Shown one piece after another: positions 37,083 through 47,323 of a DNA stretch of 64,000 bases (position 1 is its first letter; the number at the start of each line of letters is the position of its first letter). Location of the stretch: NCBI RefSeq assembly GCF_001311375.1, contig NZ_BBAS01000001.1, positions 1-64,000 of the forward strand, in the 5' to 3' direction. This stretch comes from Limosilactobacillus equigenerosi DSM 18793 = JCM 14505 (GTDB taxonomy: Bacteria; Bacillota; Bacilli; Lactobacillales; Lactobacillaceae). The position numbers and the translations under genes are program-made. The notes beneath the pieces were generated by a model. That model ran no database searches. It worked only from the letters and a program-made list of their open reading frames with translations, and was not told the origin of the DNA.

Positions 37083-38093
37083 TTAGAGCGTAGCGAAGTG
37101 AATTAACGTCCGGATCATGTTTGAAGTGAAACCGTATTCGTTGTCGTACCAAGCAACCGTCTTAACTAATTGCGTGTCACCGGCCGTCGTAACTTCCGTT
37201 TGGGATGGGTCAAAGACAGAACCAAACGTTGAACCAATGATGTCACTTGAAACGATTTCGTCTTCAGTGTAACCAAAGGCTTCGTTACCTTCCGTAGCCG
37301 CCTTCATTGCAGCGTTAACTTCTTCAACCGTAACCTTCTTGTCAAGGACCGTAACTAATTCCGTAAGGGAACCGTCAACAACCCCAACCCGTTGAGCGTG
37401 ACCTTGAAGCTTACCGTTCAATTCAGGAACAACTAAACCAATAGCCTTAGCAGCCCCAGTTGAGTGAGGAATCGTGTTAACACTAGCCGTCCGGTTGTTA
37501 CGCATCTTTGAACCACGAGGTCCGTCAAGAATCATTTGAGTTGACGTGAAGGCGTGGATCGTCGTCATCGTACCAGCCTTAACACCAAAGTTCTTGTTCA
37601 TGAAGTAAGCCATTGGTGCAAGACAGTTCGTCGTACATGAAGCAGCTGAAACAATCTTGTCGTCAGCCGTTAACGTGTCAAGGTTAACACCAGGAACAAC
37701 CGTCTTGATGTTACCTGCAGGAGCAGAGATTAATACACGTTCTGCACCAGCTTCAAGGTGAGCGCTGGCCTTTTCTTCAGAAGTGTAGAAACCAGTACAT
37801 TCAAGAACGAATTGAACACCATCGTTCTTAACCCAAGGAATGTTCTTAGCATCGCGTTCAGCGTATACTGGGTATTCCTTACCATCAACAACGATTCCCG
37901 TTTCCGTTGCACTAACTTCACCTGGGAACGCACCGTGCGTTGAGTCATACTTAAGTAAGTAAGCTAACATAGCAGGCGTCGTCAAGTCGTTAATAGCAAC
38001 AACTTCGATGTCCTTAGCACCTAATTCATGAATCCGACGGAAAGCCAAACGACCAATCCGACCAAAACCGTTAATACCAATCTTTACAGTCAT
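37083..38093 (-). CDS. gap: glyceraldehyde-3-phosphate dehydrogenase
   Basis: The 336-residue NAD-dependent enzyme has the Rossmann motif [18 protein letters not shown], the catalytic cysteine in [17 protein letters not shown] near residue 155, and [13 protein letters not shown] near residue 180. The [14 protein letters not shown] segment and [16 protein letters not shown] at the end are also typical. It is intact, starts after AAAAGGAGG, and shows the biased codon use of a highly expressed gene. No cggR regulator gene precedes it; instead a divergent small basic gene shares the upstream region. Confidence 0.98.
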   Translation of the reverse strand: MTVKIGINGFGRIGRLAFRRIHELGAKDIEVVAINDLTTPAMLAYLLKYDSTHGAFPGEVSATETGIVVDGKEYPVYAERDAKNIPWVKNDGVQFVLECTGFYTSEEKASAHLEAGAERVLISAPAGNIKTVVPGVNLDTLTADDKIVSAASCTTNCLAPMAYFMNKNFGVKAGTMTTIHAFTSTQMILDGPRGSKMRNNRTASVNTIPHSTGAAKAIGLVVPELNGKLQGHAQRVGVVDGSLTELVTVLDKKVTVEEVNAAMKAATEGNEAFGYTEDEIVSSDIIGSTFGSVFDPSQTEVTTAGDTQLVKTVAWYDNEYGFTSNMIRTLIHFATL

Positions 38094-38199
38094 GCTGTAA
38101 GTTCCTCCTTTTAGGAAATATATTAATTTACGTCTTCTAGTTTATCACTCAAGTGAAAAAAAGTACAATTGAATTCACTCGGGAAATTTTTAGAGCAAA

Positions 38200-38230
38200 C
38201 CTTGAAATTTACATTCAAGGTCTGTATAAT
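38200..38230 (+). promoter_or_regulatory. promoter with palindromic operator of the small basic gene
   Basis: TTGAAA (38202-38207) and TATAAT (38225-38230) are 17 bp apart. The perfect 21-bp palindrome CCTTGAA-N7-TTCAAGG (38200-38220) covers the -35 box and most of the spacer, so a bound protein would shut the promoter. The gap gene lies on the other side and could share this control. Confidence 0.6.
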
Positions 38231-38275
38231 CAAAAGAGTTGATTACACGAAATAAAGAGAAGGAGGCACATTCCA

Positions 38276-38406
38276 ATGCGTAAAGCACATCCACATGGTG
38301 TACAAGGACGTCGTCCAATCGCTTCAGGTTACAAGCGTGCACAAAAGCAAAAGAAGATTGACGCTATTCGCAAGTGGCTAAGGAAACGCCTGCCGAAGCA
38401 AAATAA
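38276..38406 (+). CDS. small basic protein of unknown function (~43 residues), frame broken once
   Basis: A strong AGAAGGAGG precedes ATG at 38276. The product starts MRKAHPHGVQGRRPIASGYK and is rich in K and R, like an RNA-binding peptide. As read, the frame runs to 38464 and into the terminator. If the GG at 38376-38377 is GGG, as the window-wide pattern of shortened G runs suggests, it reads IRKWAKETPAEAK and stops at 38406, well before the terminator. I prefer the short form. The family is not recognised. The consensus promoter, strong ribosome binding site and own terminator suggest a well expressed gene. Confidence 0.55.
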
Positions 38407-38441
38407 GCGTATTCGGGTGATTTATTCTCCCGTCATCATAA

Positions 38442-38475
38442 AGCAATCAGCCATTTCCGGTTGATTGCTTTTTTT
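38442..38475 (+). terminator. terminator of the small basic gene
   Basis: AGCAATCA pairs with TGATTGCT around a 12-nt loop and T7 follows. Confidence 0.8.
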
Positions 38476-38491
38476 GTTAAAAATCGCCAAT

Positions 38492-38524
38492 AAAAAACTC
38501 AGGCCCCTAAGAAGGTCCTGAGTT
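38492..38524 (-). terminator. terminator of clpP
   Basis: ACTCAGGacc pairs with CCTGAGT on the minus strand, and T6 follows. It faces the terminator of the convergent small gene. Confidence 0.7.
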
Positions 38525-38531
38525 AATTAAA

Positions 38532-39123
38532 TTACTTTAAACTGTCGCTGGATAAAATTCCATCTAGCAACCCATATTCAACGGCTTCTTGCGCCGTTAA
38601 GTAGTGATCACGATCCGTATCTTGTTCCAACTTTTCAAACGTTTTGCCCGGAATTAGCGGCCAAGATTTCATTAATCATCTTCCGCGTCTTCAAAATTTG
38701 TTCGGCCGCAATTTGAATTTCCGTTTGTTGTCCTTGGGCACCACCTAATGGTTGGTGAATCATGACTTGTGAGTGTGGCAAACCAAACCGCTTCCCCTTT
38801 GCGCCAGATGAAACTAAGACACTGGCCATTGAGGCCGCCATCCCAATCACAATTGTTTGCACATCCGCCTTGATAAAGTTCATCGTATCATAGATTGCCA
38901 TCCCTGACGTTACCACCCCACCAGGTGAGTTAATGTATAAGTAAATATCCTTCGTTGAGTCTTGGGCATCTAAGAATAGTAATTGCGCAATAATGGCATT
39001 AGCCATGTCATCGTTGATTTCCCCTGACAACATAATAATCCGATCCTTTAATAACCGGGAATAGATGTCATAGGCACGTTCGCCTTGAGATGATTGTTCA
39101 ATCACCGTTGGTACTAAATTCAT
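38532..39123 (-). CDS. clpP: ATP-dependent Clp protease proteolytic subunit, frame broken once
   Basis: ClpP is the serine protease core that degrades proteins unfolded by ClpX/C/E, including those tagged by tmRNA. The catalytic serine is in [18 protein letters not shown] near residue 98, the histidine in [14 protein letters not shown] near residue 123, and the aspartate in [11 protein letters not shown] near residue 172. The frame breaks at 38642-38645, where TTTT should be TTT, restoring [16 protein letters not shown] and YGLLDGIL. With that the protein has 196 residues, the normal length. The start at 39123 follows GAGGAGG. Confidence 0.94.
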
Positions 39124-39217
39124 TGATTTTTCCTCCTCAGTAATGATTGGTATTAAGTTTACGTCATAGGTCAATAAAGGTCAAATGATTTAATTAATAT
39201 TTTTTTTGAAAAAGTAA

Positions 39218-39246
39218 TTGCAAAACTATCCACTATCATGTAATAT
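39218..39246 (+). promoter_or_regulatory. promoter of the tRNA pair
   Basis: TTGCAA (39218-39223) and TAATAT (39241-39246) are 17 bp apart, 33 bp before tRNA-Arg. Confidence 0.6.
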
Positions 39247-39278
39247 AGTCTTTGTTGCAAAACTAATATTTATTTTAT

Positions 39279-39350
39279 GCGCCCTTAGTGTAATGGATCG
39301 CACGTGAGATTCCGGTTCTCGAGATCGGGGTTCGACTCCCCGGGGGCGCA
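39279..39350 (+). tRNA. tRNA-Arg(CCG)
   Basis: Acceptor GCGCCCT pairs with GGGGCGC, the D-stem is GTGT/GCAC, and the anticodon stem TGAGA/TCTCG encloses TTCCGGT, so the anticodon is CCG and reads CGG. The T-arm is CGGGG-TTCGACT-CCCCG. The discriminator is A and CCA is not encoded. Confidence 0.95.
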
Positions 39351-39369
39351 TTTATCATACCCTCATTAT

Positions 39370-39453
39370 GCCCCAGTGGCGGAATTGGCAGACGCGCAGT
39401 GTTCAGGTCGCTGTATGGGTATCCATGTACAGGTTCGAATCCTGCCTGGGGCA
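39370..39453 (+). tRNA. tRNA-Leu(CAG)
   Basis: Acceptor GCCCCAG pairs with CTGGGGC. The anticodon loop TTCAGGT gives anticodon CAG (reads CTG). A long variable arm (GTATGGGTATCCATGTA region) marks a class II tRNA. The T-arm is CAGG-TTCGAAT-CCTG. CCA is not encoded. Confidence 0.95.
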
Positions 39454-39473
39454 TCGGGATAATAACCTAAAAC

Positions 39474-39509
39474 AAAAACCACGAAGTTAATTTGGACTTC
39501 GTGGTTTTT
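39474..39509. terminator. terminator after the tRNA pair
   Basis: AAAAACCACGAAG pairs with CTTCGTGGTTTTT. It ends the tRNA transcript and, from the other side, the LPXTG-protein gene. Confidence 0.8.
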
Positions 39510-39549
39510 CTTTGCGTTTAATTAAGTTCAGCGATTACTTTATAAGTTA

Positions 39550-41334
39550 CTAATAAACTTTCTTAATTACTAATCCCGTTGCAAATAATAGTACCAATCC
39601 TAAGCCAATGACCGCCAATGGGTTACTTGCCCCCGTTTGCGGTAACCGTACTTGTTCAGTGGCCTTCGCGGTTTGGACAGCTGGCATACTATTGGATCGA
39701 ACTGCGCCCAATCGCCAACTCCCTTGCTGATTGAAACGTCCACTTACTTGGTTCGCATGACGCATTGCTTGTTGAAGTAATCCTACTAATTGCGTCCGCG
39801 TCAACATCACCATTCGCTTACCAGTTTGGTTCGTCCCAGTTATTTGTTGCGTTGCAGTTACAACGGCTTGGTGACTAGCCACCGTTTGGTCAGCTTGCTT
39901 AACTTGCGTGGTTGTTACATCATGACGATCTTGATTACTAATTACGTCATGGTGATCATGATTCGTAATTACATCATGGTGATTACGATTCGTCACTACA
40001 TCATGGCGATCTTGGTTAGTTACCGTTTGGTGATTGTCATTCGTTACTTGGTAGTAATTATTATTCGTCACTTGGTGATTGTCATTCGTCACTTGATGGT
40101 AATTATTATTAGTGACGTCATGGCGATCAATAATCGTGATGTTAGGTACTTCAACTTGCCGGTTATGTTCATCCACCACCGTACTTTGCGCCGCAGTGGC
40201 TCCTGCTTGTTGGTTAGGTTGACTAATTACGGTCGTATTCGTAACGTCGTGGTGATTATCCGTATTCGTCACCGAATGATCATCATGATTAATCACCGTT
40301 GGATGCAAATCAAAATTAGCTAAGTGTTGCTTTAACCAATCAATTACCGTTGTGGCTTCCAAATGTTGACTAACTTGGCGTTCTTCAACCGTCGTTCCGT
40401 CACTACTCCGTTGCCCAGTTCCATATTCAACTTGCACATGCACGGCTTGCGCTTGGCTTTGTCGACTTACAAACGGCAAGATAATCGTTAACGGTTGCCC
40501 CGCATAGGATACTAAGCGCTGCACATGATCCATCGTATCAACAATCGTTTGATCAGCGAGTAACAATTTAACTCGGCCTTGTTCGCACCGAAAGTCACTA
40601 ATCATCCCGGCAGCAATTGGCTTTCCACCAATCAGCACTTGAACCTGACGCCGTTGCAATTGTTGTAACTCCTTAATTCCCGTTATCTCAATCGCTAAAT
40701 ATTGATTACCGACTTGATTCGTTTGCAATTGTTGTGGCACTTGGATTTGAATTTGCAAACCAGATTGTTGCTGAGTATTTTGTTGCGTTTGACCACCGAC
40801 TTGTTGATCCCCATTTTGTTGATGGGTTACCTGTTGCTGCTGTTGTTGCAAACCACTTTGTTGGTGGGTTACTTGTTGTTGATCCTGTTGTGAGCTATTT
40901 TGTTGTTGAGTAACTTGATCGCTTTGCCCCGCCAGTTGTTGGGTCGCTTGTTGATCAGCATCACCAGCTTCCGAGACCACAGTGACTTGGCCTTGGTCAG
41001 GCAAGTTAACTTGACCAAAATCAACCGGCGTCCGTTCTTTCGTTGGGGTGGCGGTTGGGACATCTTCCCCCGTTGGCAAGGCCGCCCGATCACCATCACT
41101 TAAAACGTCATGGTAATCGGCATCCGTCGTCACCGGCGTCCAAATCTCATCGGGGAAATTATTTTCATCGTAAGTTCCAACTAAGGTTGGTTGGTCCGTA
41201 ATGGGTTGCCATTCGTCACCACTATCAGCATGCGCCGTTGGCTGGCATAATCCCCAGCTAACGACACTGACCCCAACCAATACAAAAGCCCACCGACACC
41301 ATTTTCGGTCCCGGTTAATTGGTAGGTGTTTCAT
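39550..41334 (-). CDS. LPXTG-anchored surface protein with Gln-rich and His/Asn-rich repeats
   Basis: The 594-residue protein has an N-terminal signal peptide (basic start, then WAFVLVGVSVVSWGLC, cleavage after AHA-D near residue 37). The sorting signal is LPQTG, followed by a hydrophobic stretch (LAVIGLGLVLLFATGLVI) and KKVY, so sortase should link it to peptidoglycan. Residues about 125-195 are almost only Q with V, T, H, G and S. A folded segment rich in K, E and V lies at 200-310. From about 350 to 470 a run of 8-9-residue repeats of the type (N)HHDV(I)TN is very rich in H, N and D. I find no known adhesin domain. The repeats could be a stalk or bind metal ions; both are inference. Confidence 0.85.
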   Translation of the reverse strand: MKHLPINRDRKWCRWAFVLVGVSVVSWGLCQPTAHADSGDEWQPITDQPTLVGTYDENNFPDEIWTPVTTDADYHDVLSDGDRAALPTGEDVPTATPTKERTPVDFGQVNLPDQGQVTVVSEAGDADQQATQQLAGQSDQVTQQQNSSQQDQQQVTHQQSGLQQQQQQVTHQQNGDQQVGGQTQQNTQQQSGLQIQIQVPQQLQTNQVGNQYLAIEITGIKELQQLQRRQVQVLIGGKPIAAGMISDFRCEQGRVKLLLADQTIVDTMDHVQRLVSYAGQPLTIILPFVSRQSQAQAVHVQVEYGTGQRSSDGTTVEERQVSQHLEATTVIDWLKQHLANFDLHPTVINHDDHSVTNTDNHHDVTNTTVISQPNQQAGATAAQSTVVDEHNRQVEVPNITIIDRHDVTNNNYHQVTNDNHQVTNNNYYQVTNDNHQTVTNQDRHDVVTNRNHHDVITNHDHHDVISNQDRHDVTTTQVKQADQTVASHQAVVTATQQITGTNQTGKRMVMLTRTQLVGLLQQAMRHANQVSGRFNQQGSWRLGAVRSNSMPAVQTAKATEQVRLPQTGASNPLAVIGLGLVLLFATGLVIKKVY

Positions 41335-41473
41335 TTTGTTCCTCCTCGTAAAAACACATTCAGTTTAAACTCGTTAGCTAACGGTACCAGCTCACGCTTG
41401 AGCGAGCTTACCCTCATTCTAGCAACGGCCATTTTAACGGGCAAGACATATCAGTGATGACGTTTAAGATATA

Positions 41474-41507
41474 CAAAAGCGCCGTATCAGTTGATACAGC
41501 GCTTTTG
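41474..41507 (-). terminator. terminator of the rapZ-yvcK-whiA operon
   Basis: CAAAAGCGCTGTATCAA pairs with TGATACGGCGCTTTTG, giving a T-rich tail on the minus strand. Confidence 0.75.
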
Positions 41508-41515
41508 ATTCCACT

Positions 41516-42445
41516 TTATTCAGCTCGTAATTCATCCGCATAATTATTTAATTTTCGTAACCGATGATTAACACCGGACTTCGAAATCGGCCCACTCGGT
41601 AACAATTCACCTAATTCCTTGAGGCTCACTTCTTGATGGCGCAACCGGTTTCCGCAATTTCGCGAAGTTTATCCGGTAAACTAGCTAACCCAACCCGCGA
41701 ATCAATGTAACGAATATTATCTAATTGCCGATTCGAAGCCGACACCACCTTATCCATATTCGCATTTTCGCAGTTCACCAACCGGTTCACTGAATTGCGC
41801 ATATCACGGACAATCCGCACGTTTTCAAACTCCAACATGCTATTCGTGGCCCCAATCAATTGCAAGAAGTCGGCAATCTTTTCGGCTTCTTTCAAGTACA
41901 CAATATAACCACTCCGGCGACTTGTCGTCCGGGCGTTCATCCCAAAACGATTGATCATTTCAGCAATCATTTCATTATGTTCTTCATACAAAGAATAAAT
42001 TTCTAAATGGTAGCGTGAAGTTTCTGGATTATTAACTGATCCCCCAGCTAAAAAGGCGCCCCGTAAGTACGAGCGAATCATCCAGTCATCGGCTAACAAT
42101 TCCATTGGTACCCGTTCTTGAATTTGGAAACCATCTAAAATCCCCAAATCTTCTAAAATTTCTTGCGTATGTGAATTCAAGCGCACCACGTAAGTATTGT
42201 TCTTCTTGAGTTTCATTTTCCGTTGCACCGAAATCGTACATTCGATTCGATACAATTGTTTCATCAAGGTATAAATCCGCCGGGCAATCACCGGACTTTC
42301 AGTTTGAACCTTAAGAATCATCCCTTGACTAGCTAAACCGAGCGACCCATTCATGCGAATTAACGCCATTAATTCGGCCCGGGCGTTTTGATCACGGACT
42401 TCGATGCTCGTTAATTCTTTTTTTAACTTCACTAGCGTATGACAT
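41516..42445 (-). CDS. whiA: DNA-binding protein WhiA, frame broken twice
   Basis: WhiA joins a LAGLIDADG homing-endonuclease-like domain to a C-terminal helix-turn-helix and influences cell division and chromosome segregation in Firmicutes. Visible are [15 protein letters not shown] at the N-terminus, [28 protein letters not shown] near residue 125, [26 protein letters not shown] near residue 210, and the helix-turn-helix [26 protein letters not shown] at the end. The frame breaks at T7 (42418-42424, six expected) near the start and near 41647 (ACCGG should be ACCCGG, giving [11 protein letters not shown]). The mended length is about 309 residues, normal. It is last in rapZ-yvcK-whiA. Confidence 0.93.
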
Positions 42446-42469
42446 CGTCATCCCTCCTTTTTCGTGGGT

Positions 42470-43442
42470 TTACCGTACCCCTTGGAGCCGGTGAATTAAT
42501 TCTTCGACAATCATTGTTTGATTATGAAAGGCCCCATTATCACGTAAGCGCAAGAAATTAGCCGAAATCACGCGACAATTTTGCGCCCGCAAGCCTTGAA
42601 AATCATGTTTAACCGGCGCTGAAATTTCATTCCATGCCTTAAAATTAATGTAATCAGCTGGGACCGGTTCACTATTCACAAGGACCGTATCCACAAATTG
42701 ATACCCCAAATGATCATTTAACACCCGAACATGATCAGCATCCGTAAATTGATCCGTTTCACCTTTTTGGGTCATAATATTGCAAATGTAGACAACTTCA
42801 GCTTGCGATCGTTTAATCGCTGCTTGTACATTTTTAATCATCAAGTTCGGCAAGATACTGGTAAATAAACTCCCGGGCCCAATCACAATTTGATCAGCCG
42901 CTTCAATCGCTTCAATCACTTCTGGTACCGCCATTGGTTCGTGATGGTCTTCCGTGGTTACCCAGACCCGTTTAATCACTTGGTGCGCAGCCGTAATTTC
43001 GGATTCACCACTCATAACCGTTCCATCACTAAATTCAGCATTAAGTACTAATGGTTCATTCGCGACCGGATAAATCCGCCCGTTAACTTGCATTAACCGT
43101 GACAACTCTTGCACGGCATCGAAAACATTTCCCTTCATTTCCGTTAGCGCAGAAATAATTAAATTCCCAATCGCATGCCCCGCAAAAAATTGATCGCTAC
43201 TTTTAAAGCGATATTGAAACACATCTAATTCTAATGATTGCATCCCTGACAAGGCCACCATGGCATTACGAATATCACCAGGTGGAACGACGTTAATATA
43301 GTTCCGAATAACCCCGGATGAGCCCCATCATCAGCCACGGTAACAACCGCGGTAATATCAACATTACGATCGCGTAATCCACTTAAGACGACCGGCAACC
43401 CCGTCCCCCGCCAATCACAACGACCTTTGGTTTTCTTAACAT
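42470..43442 (-). CDS. yvcK: YvcK-family protein (gluconeogenesis factor / CofD-like), frame broken twice
   Basis: The protein is needed for growth on gluconeogenic carbon and for cell shape in Bacillus and binds UDP-sugars; it is a CofD-related fold. It starts [23 protein letters not shown], followed by [17 protein letters not shown] and [16 protein letters not shown], then the [23 protein letters not shown] motif. [15 protein letters not shown] is near residue 200. The frame breaks twice in the N-terminal part: near 43408 (one G short in a G run, so GGGTGLP) and near 43333 (GGGG for GGGGG, so DDGGSSG). Mended it is about 325 residues. It starts 22 bp after rapZ. Confidence 0.92.
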
Positions 43443-43464
43443 AATTAATTCATTTCCTCCCCAC

Positions 43465-44333
43465 TTAATGCGCCTTCGCTAAATCCCGGTGCCGGATATT
43501 AACGGGATACTCACCACTTTGTAAGGCTTGTCCCAAACGATTGGCTAACGTTACTGATCGGTGTTGTCCCCCCGTACACCCGATAGCAATCGTTAAACTC
43601 GTCTTTCCTTCTGCAACATATCCCGCAAAGCCACATCAATCAACGCTTTTAAGTGTTCATAAAACGCTTGCGCGGCCGGAGTTTTCATCACGTAATCTTG
43701 CACCGCTTGGTCATTCCCAGTTTGATGCTTTAACTCTGGGATATAGAACGGATTCGGAATAAACCGGGCATCAAAAACTAAGTCGGCATCGAGCGGCAAA
43801 CCATACTTAAAACCAAACGACATCACATCAATGTAGAACTGGTTTGGGGTCCCGTGACCAAAGTAATCCGTTAATTTACTTTTTAATTGTTGCACCGACA
43901 TACTAGTCGTATCAATGACCACGTCCGCATGTTCTTTGAGCGGTCGCAATAATTCTCGTTCCCGTTCAATCCCTGGCAAAACCCCATCATGATTACTTAG
44001 TGGATGAGCCCGCCGCGTTTCTTTATACCGGGCTACTAATTGTCGATCACTCGCATCTAAAAATAATAGTTGCACCCGCGCATCTTCACGTTGGCGCAAC
44101 ATTTTTAACGCGGGCATCACTTCATCATAGAAATCCTGGGTCCGCACATCCATCACCATCGCTAATTTTGTTAGTTTATCTGATTCTAAAATCACGTCCA
44201 CAAAGCGATTGGCTAAACTCGGTAAAATATTATCAATTACAAAGTAATCTAAATCTTCCAAGCGTTGCACTGCCACGGTCTTACCAGCCCCGCTCATCCC
44301 CGTCACAATGACGATTTCTAATGGTGATGCCAT
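43465..44333 (-). CDS. rapZ: RNase adapter / nucleotide-binding protein RapZ, frame broken once
   Basis: RapZ is a P-loop protein that in Bacillus and relatives binds nucleotides and in E. coli controls GlmS synthesis. Visible are [20 protein letters not shown] at the N-terminus, [26 protein letters not shown] near residue 160 and, after the break, [22 protein letters not shown] with the conserved C-terminal motif. The frame breaks near 43628: TTGCGGG should be TTGCCGGG, which restores [19 protein letters not shown]. With it the protein is about 289 residues. It starts rapZ-yvcK-whiA, which is conserved in Firmicutes. Confidence 0.94.
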
Positions 44334-44415
44334 CTTTCATAACTCCTTCTTTCATCAACTTTTACTAGTTTAACATACCGGGCGTGTCATTTACTAGCAA
44401 TGTATTAAAACCAAA

Positions 44416-44450
44416 TAAAAGGCGACGAAATATTAACTTTCGTCGCCTAG
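44416..44450 (-). terminator. terminator of uvrB-uvrA
   Basis: AGGCGACGAAAGTTAA pairs with TTTCGTCGCCT on the minus strand and a TTTTATTT tract follows. Confidence 0.75.
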
Positions 44451-44454
44451 GTTA

Positions 44455-47313
44455 TTATTTAGTTGTGGTCATTGTTCGTTCCGCATCCCGCACTAACATT
44501 TGGTGTAGATACTTCCCAGTATAACTACCTGGCACGGCTGCGACCGCTTCGGGGGTTCCCGTCGCCACGATTTGTCCCCCACCGGCCCCACCTTCAGGCC
44601 CAAGGTCAATTAACCAGTCCGCGGACTTCACGACGTCTAATTCGTGTTCAATTACTAACACGGTATTACCTGCATCCACGAGTCGTTGCAAGACTCCCAG
44701 CAACCGTTTAATATCCGCCATATGGAGCCCGGTCGTTGGTTCATCTAAAATATAGAAACTCTTCCCATTCGATTGTCGATGCAATTCTGACGCTAACTTC
44801 ATCCGTTGCGCTTCCCCACCAGACAAGGTTGTAGCCGGTTGTCCTAAAGAAACATACCCCAAGCCAACATCTTGAATCGTTTGGAGTTTCCGTTTGATCT
44901 TTGGAATGGCACTAAAGAAGTCCAAGGATTCATCAACGGTCATGTTCAACACATCCGCAATTGTCTTACCCTTGTATTCAACTTCTAATGTTTCCGAATT
45001 GTACCGCGTCCCATGACAAACTTCACATGGCACGTAGACGTCCGGTAAGAAATTCATTTCAATTTTAATAATTCCATCCCCGCGACAAGCTTCACACCGG
45101 CCACCTTTAACGTTAAAACTAAACCGTCCCTTGGTGTAACCGCGTAATTTAGCTTCATTCGTTTGGGCAAATAAATCTCGAATATCATCAAAGACCCCGG
45201 TGTAAGTGGCCGGATTACTCCGCGGCGTCCGTCCAATTGGGGATTGGTCAATATCGATTACCTTTTCAACATTTTCCACGCCCGTCACCGTCCGGTAAGC
45301 CCCTGGCTTCGTCGTTGCATGATTCAATTGTTGGGCTAAAATCCGCTTTAAAATGCTATTAACCAGCGTCGATTTCCCAGAACCAGACACCCCGGTTACC
45401 CCAATGAATTTACCTAATGGGAAGTGAACCGTAATGTCTTTTAAGTTGTTTTCCTGCGCTCCTGTCACCACAATTTCTTGCCCATTACCAGGGCGCCGCG
45501 TTTCCGGCACCGGAATCACTTCCCGGCCCGATAAATACTTCCCGGTTAATGATTTCGCCGAGCGCATAATTTTCTTTGGCGTCCCAGCCGCCATCACTTG
45601 ACCACCACGACTGCCGGCTCCCGGTCCAATATCGACAATGTAGTCAGCTGCTAACATCGTATCTTCATCATGTTCCACGACAATTAACGTGTTGCCAAGG
45701 TCCCGCATTTTCTTCAAGGAATTAATTAAGCGCTCATTATCGCGTTGATGCAATCCAATTGATGGTTCATCTAAAACATACATTACCCCAGACAGGTTCG
45801 ACCCGATTTGCGTCGCTAACCGAATCCGTTGGGCTTCTCCCCCCGATAAAGTCCGGGCCGACCGACTTAATGTTAAGTATTCTACCCCGACGTTTTGCAT
45901 AAAGCTCAACCGATCAATAATTTCTTTTAAAATTGGCTTGGCAATCGCCGCCTTTTGTTCACTCAACGTCAATTCAGTAAAAAAAACGTTAACTCATCAC
46001 TAATCGCTAATTCCGACACGGCTCCAATATTTTCACCACCAACTTGCACCGCTAAGGCCCGTTCGTTCAACCGGTAACCATGACAATCCGGGCATGGTAA
46101 TTCGGCCATGTATTTGCGCATCACATCCCGGGTGAATTCGGAATTCGTTTCGCGGTAGCGCCGTTCAATGTTGTTAATAACCCCTTCAAAGGTCACATCC
46201 ACATCGCGCACCCCACCAAAGTCATTTTCATAATGGAAATGGAATAATTCCGTGCCATTCCCATACAAAATTTGGTCTTGTTGGTGCGCTGATAATTCAT
46301 CAAACGGCGTGTCGAGATCAATTTGCACACTCGCACAGAACTGCGCTAATAATTCAGGATAATACTTCGAAGAAATCGGATTCCATGGTTCAATCGCGCC
46401 GTCCCGTAACGTCTTATGCCGGTCAGGAACCACCAAATCGAGGTCAACTTTTAATTTTTCTCCCAGCCTTCACAAGTTGGACAAGCACCAGTTGGGGCAT
46501 TAAACGAAAAGAGCCGTGGTTCTAATTCTCCCACAGTAAAGCCACAAATTGGGCAGGCATAGTGTTCCGAAAAACGAAGGGGTTCGTCCCCAATCACGTC
46601 AATCGTCACGTAACCATCACTCAAGTGTAAGGCCGCTTCTAACGAGTCCACTAACCGGGCGCGAATTCCGTCCTTCAACACAATCCGGTCAACCACCACG
46701 TTGACATCATGATATTGATTTTTATTTAAGGCCGGGACTTCATCCAAATCATACGTTTCCCCATCGACTTGAACCCGGACAAACCCATCTTGTTTGACCT
46801 TGGCCAACACTTTTTCTTGCGTGCCCCGCTTGTGCCGCACGACCGGTGCTAAGACTTGTAACTTACTCCGGTCTGGCAAGGCTAAAATTTGGTCCGCCAT
46901 TTGATCAACCGATTGACTCGTAATCGGAATATGATCATTTGGACACACCGGCGTCCCGACCCGTGCCCACAATAACCGAAGAAAGTCATTAATTTCTGTC
47001 ACCGTCCCGACTGTCGACCGTGGATTATGCGAGGTTGTTTTTTTGATCAATTGAAATCGCCGGTGATAAACCTTCAATTGAATCCACATCAGGTTTGTCC
47101 ATTTGACCTAAGAATTGCCGCGCATAGGACGATAAACTTTCCACGTAGCGCCGTTGCCCTTCCGCATATAACGTATCAAAGGCCAGTGAACTTTTCCCTG
47201 ATCCCGACAAACCGGTAATCACGACTAATTTATTTTTGGGCAAATCCAGGTCGATATTTTTTTAAATTATGCGACCGCGCACCCCGAATTTTAATTTTGT
47301 CATTTTTAACCAT
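44455..47313 (-). CDS. uvrA: excinuclease ABC subunit A, frame broken four times
   Basis: UvrA is the damage-recognition ATPase of nucleotide excision repair. Two ABC halves are present: [20 protein letters not shown] near residue 30 and [18 protein letters not shown] near residue 640, with [12 protein letters not shown] and [12 protein letters not shown] signatures and DEP(S/T) Walker B motifs. CxxC zinc pairs are CPICG, CPTCEG, CPDCHG, CEACRG and CEVCHG. Breaks: T7 at 47257-47263 and 47038-47044 (six expected), a missing C near 46467 (CEGLGEKLKV), and A8 at 45979-45986 (six or nine needed). The mended length is about 952 residues, normal. It starts 10 bp after uvrB. Confidence 0.94.
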
Positions 47314-47323
47314 CTTCGTTCCC

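Noticed and set aside
39279-39453. tRNA pair as an occupied attachment site
   Set aside because: No integrase or duplicated tRNA end is visible on either side, and the pair has an ordinary promoter and terminator.
39790-40323. Plus-strand frame antisense to the LPXTG gene
   Set aside because: It mirrors the repeat DNA of the real gene, has no ribosome binding site, and the opposite strand has a full signal peptide and sorting signal.
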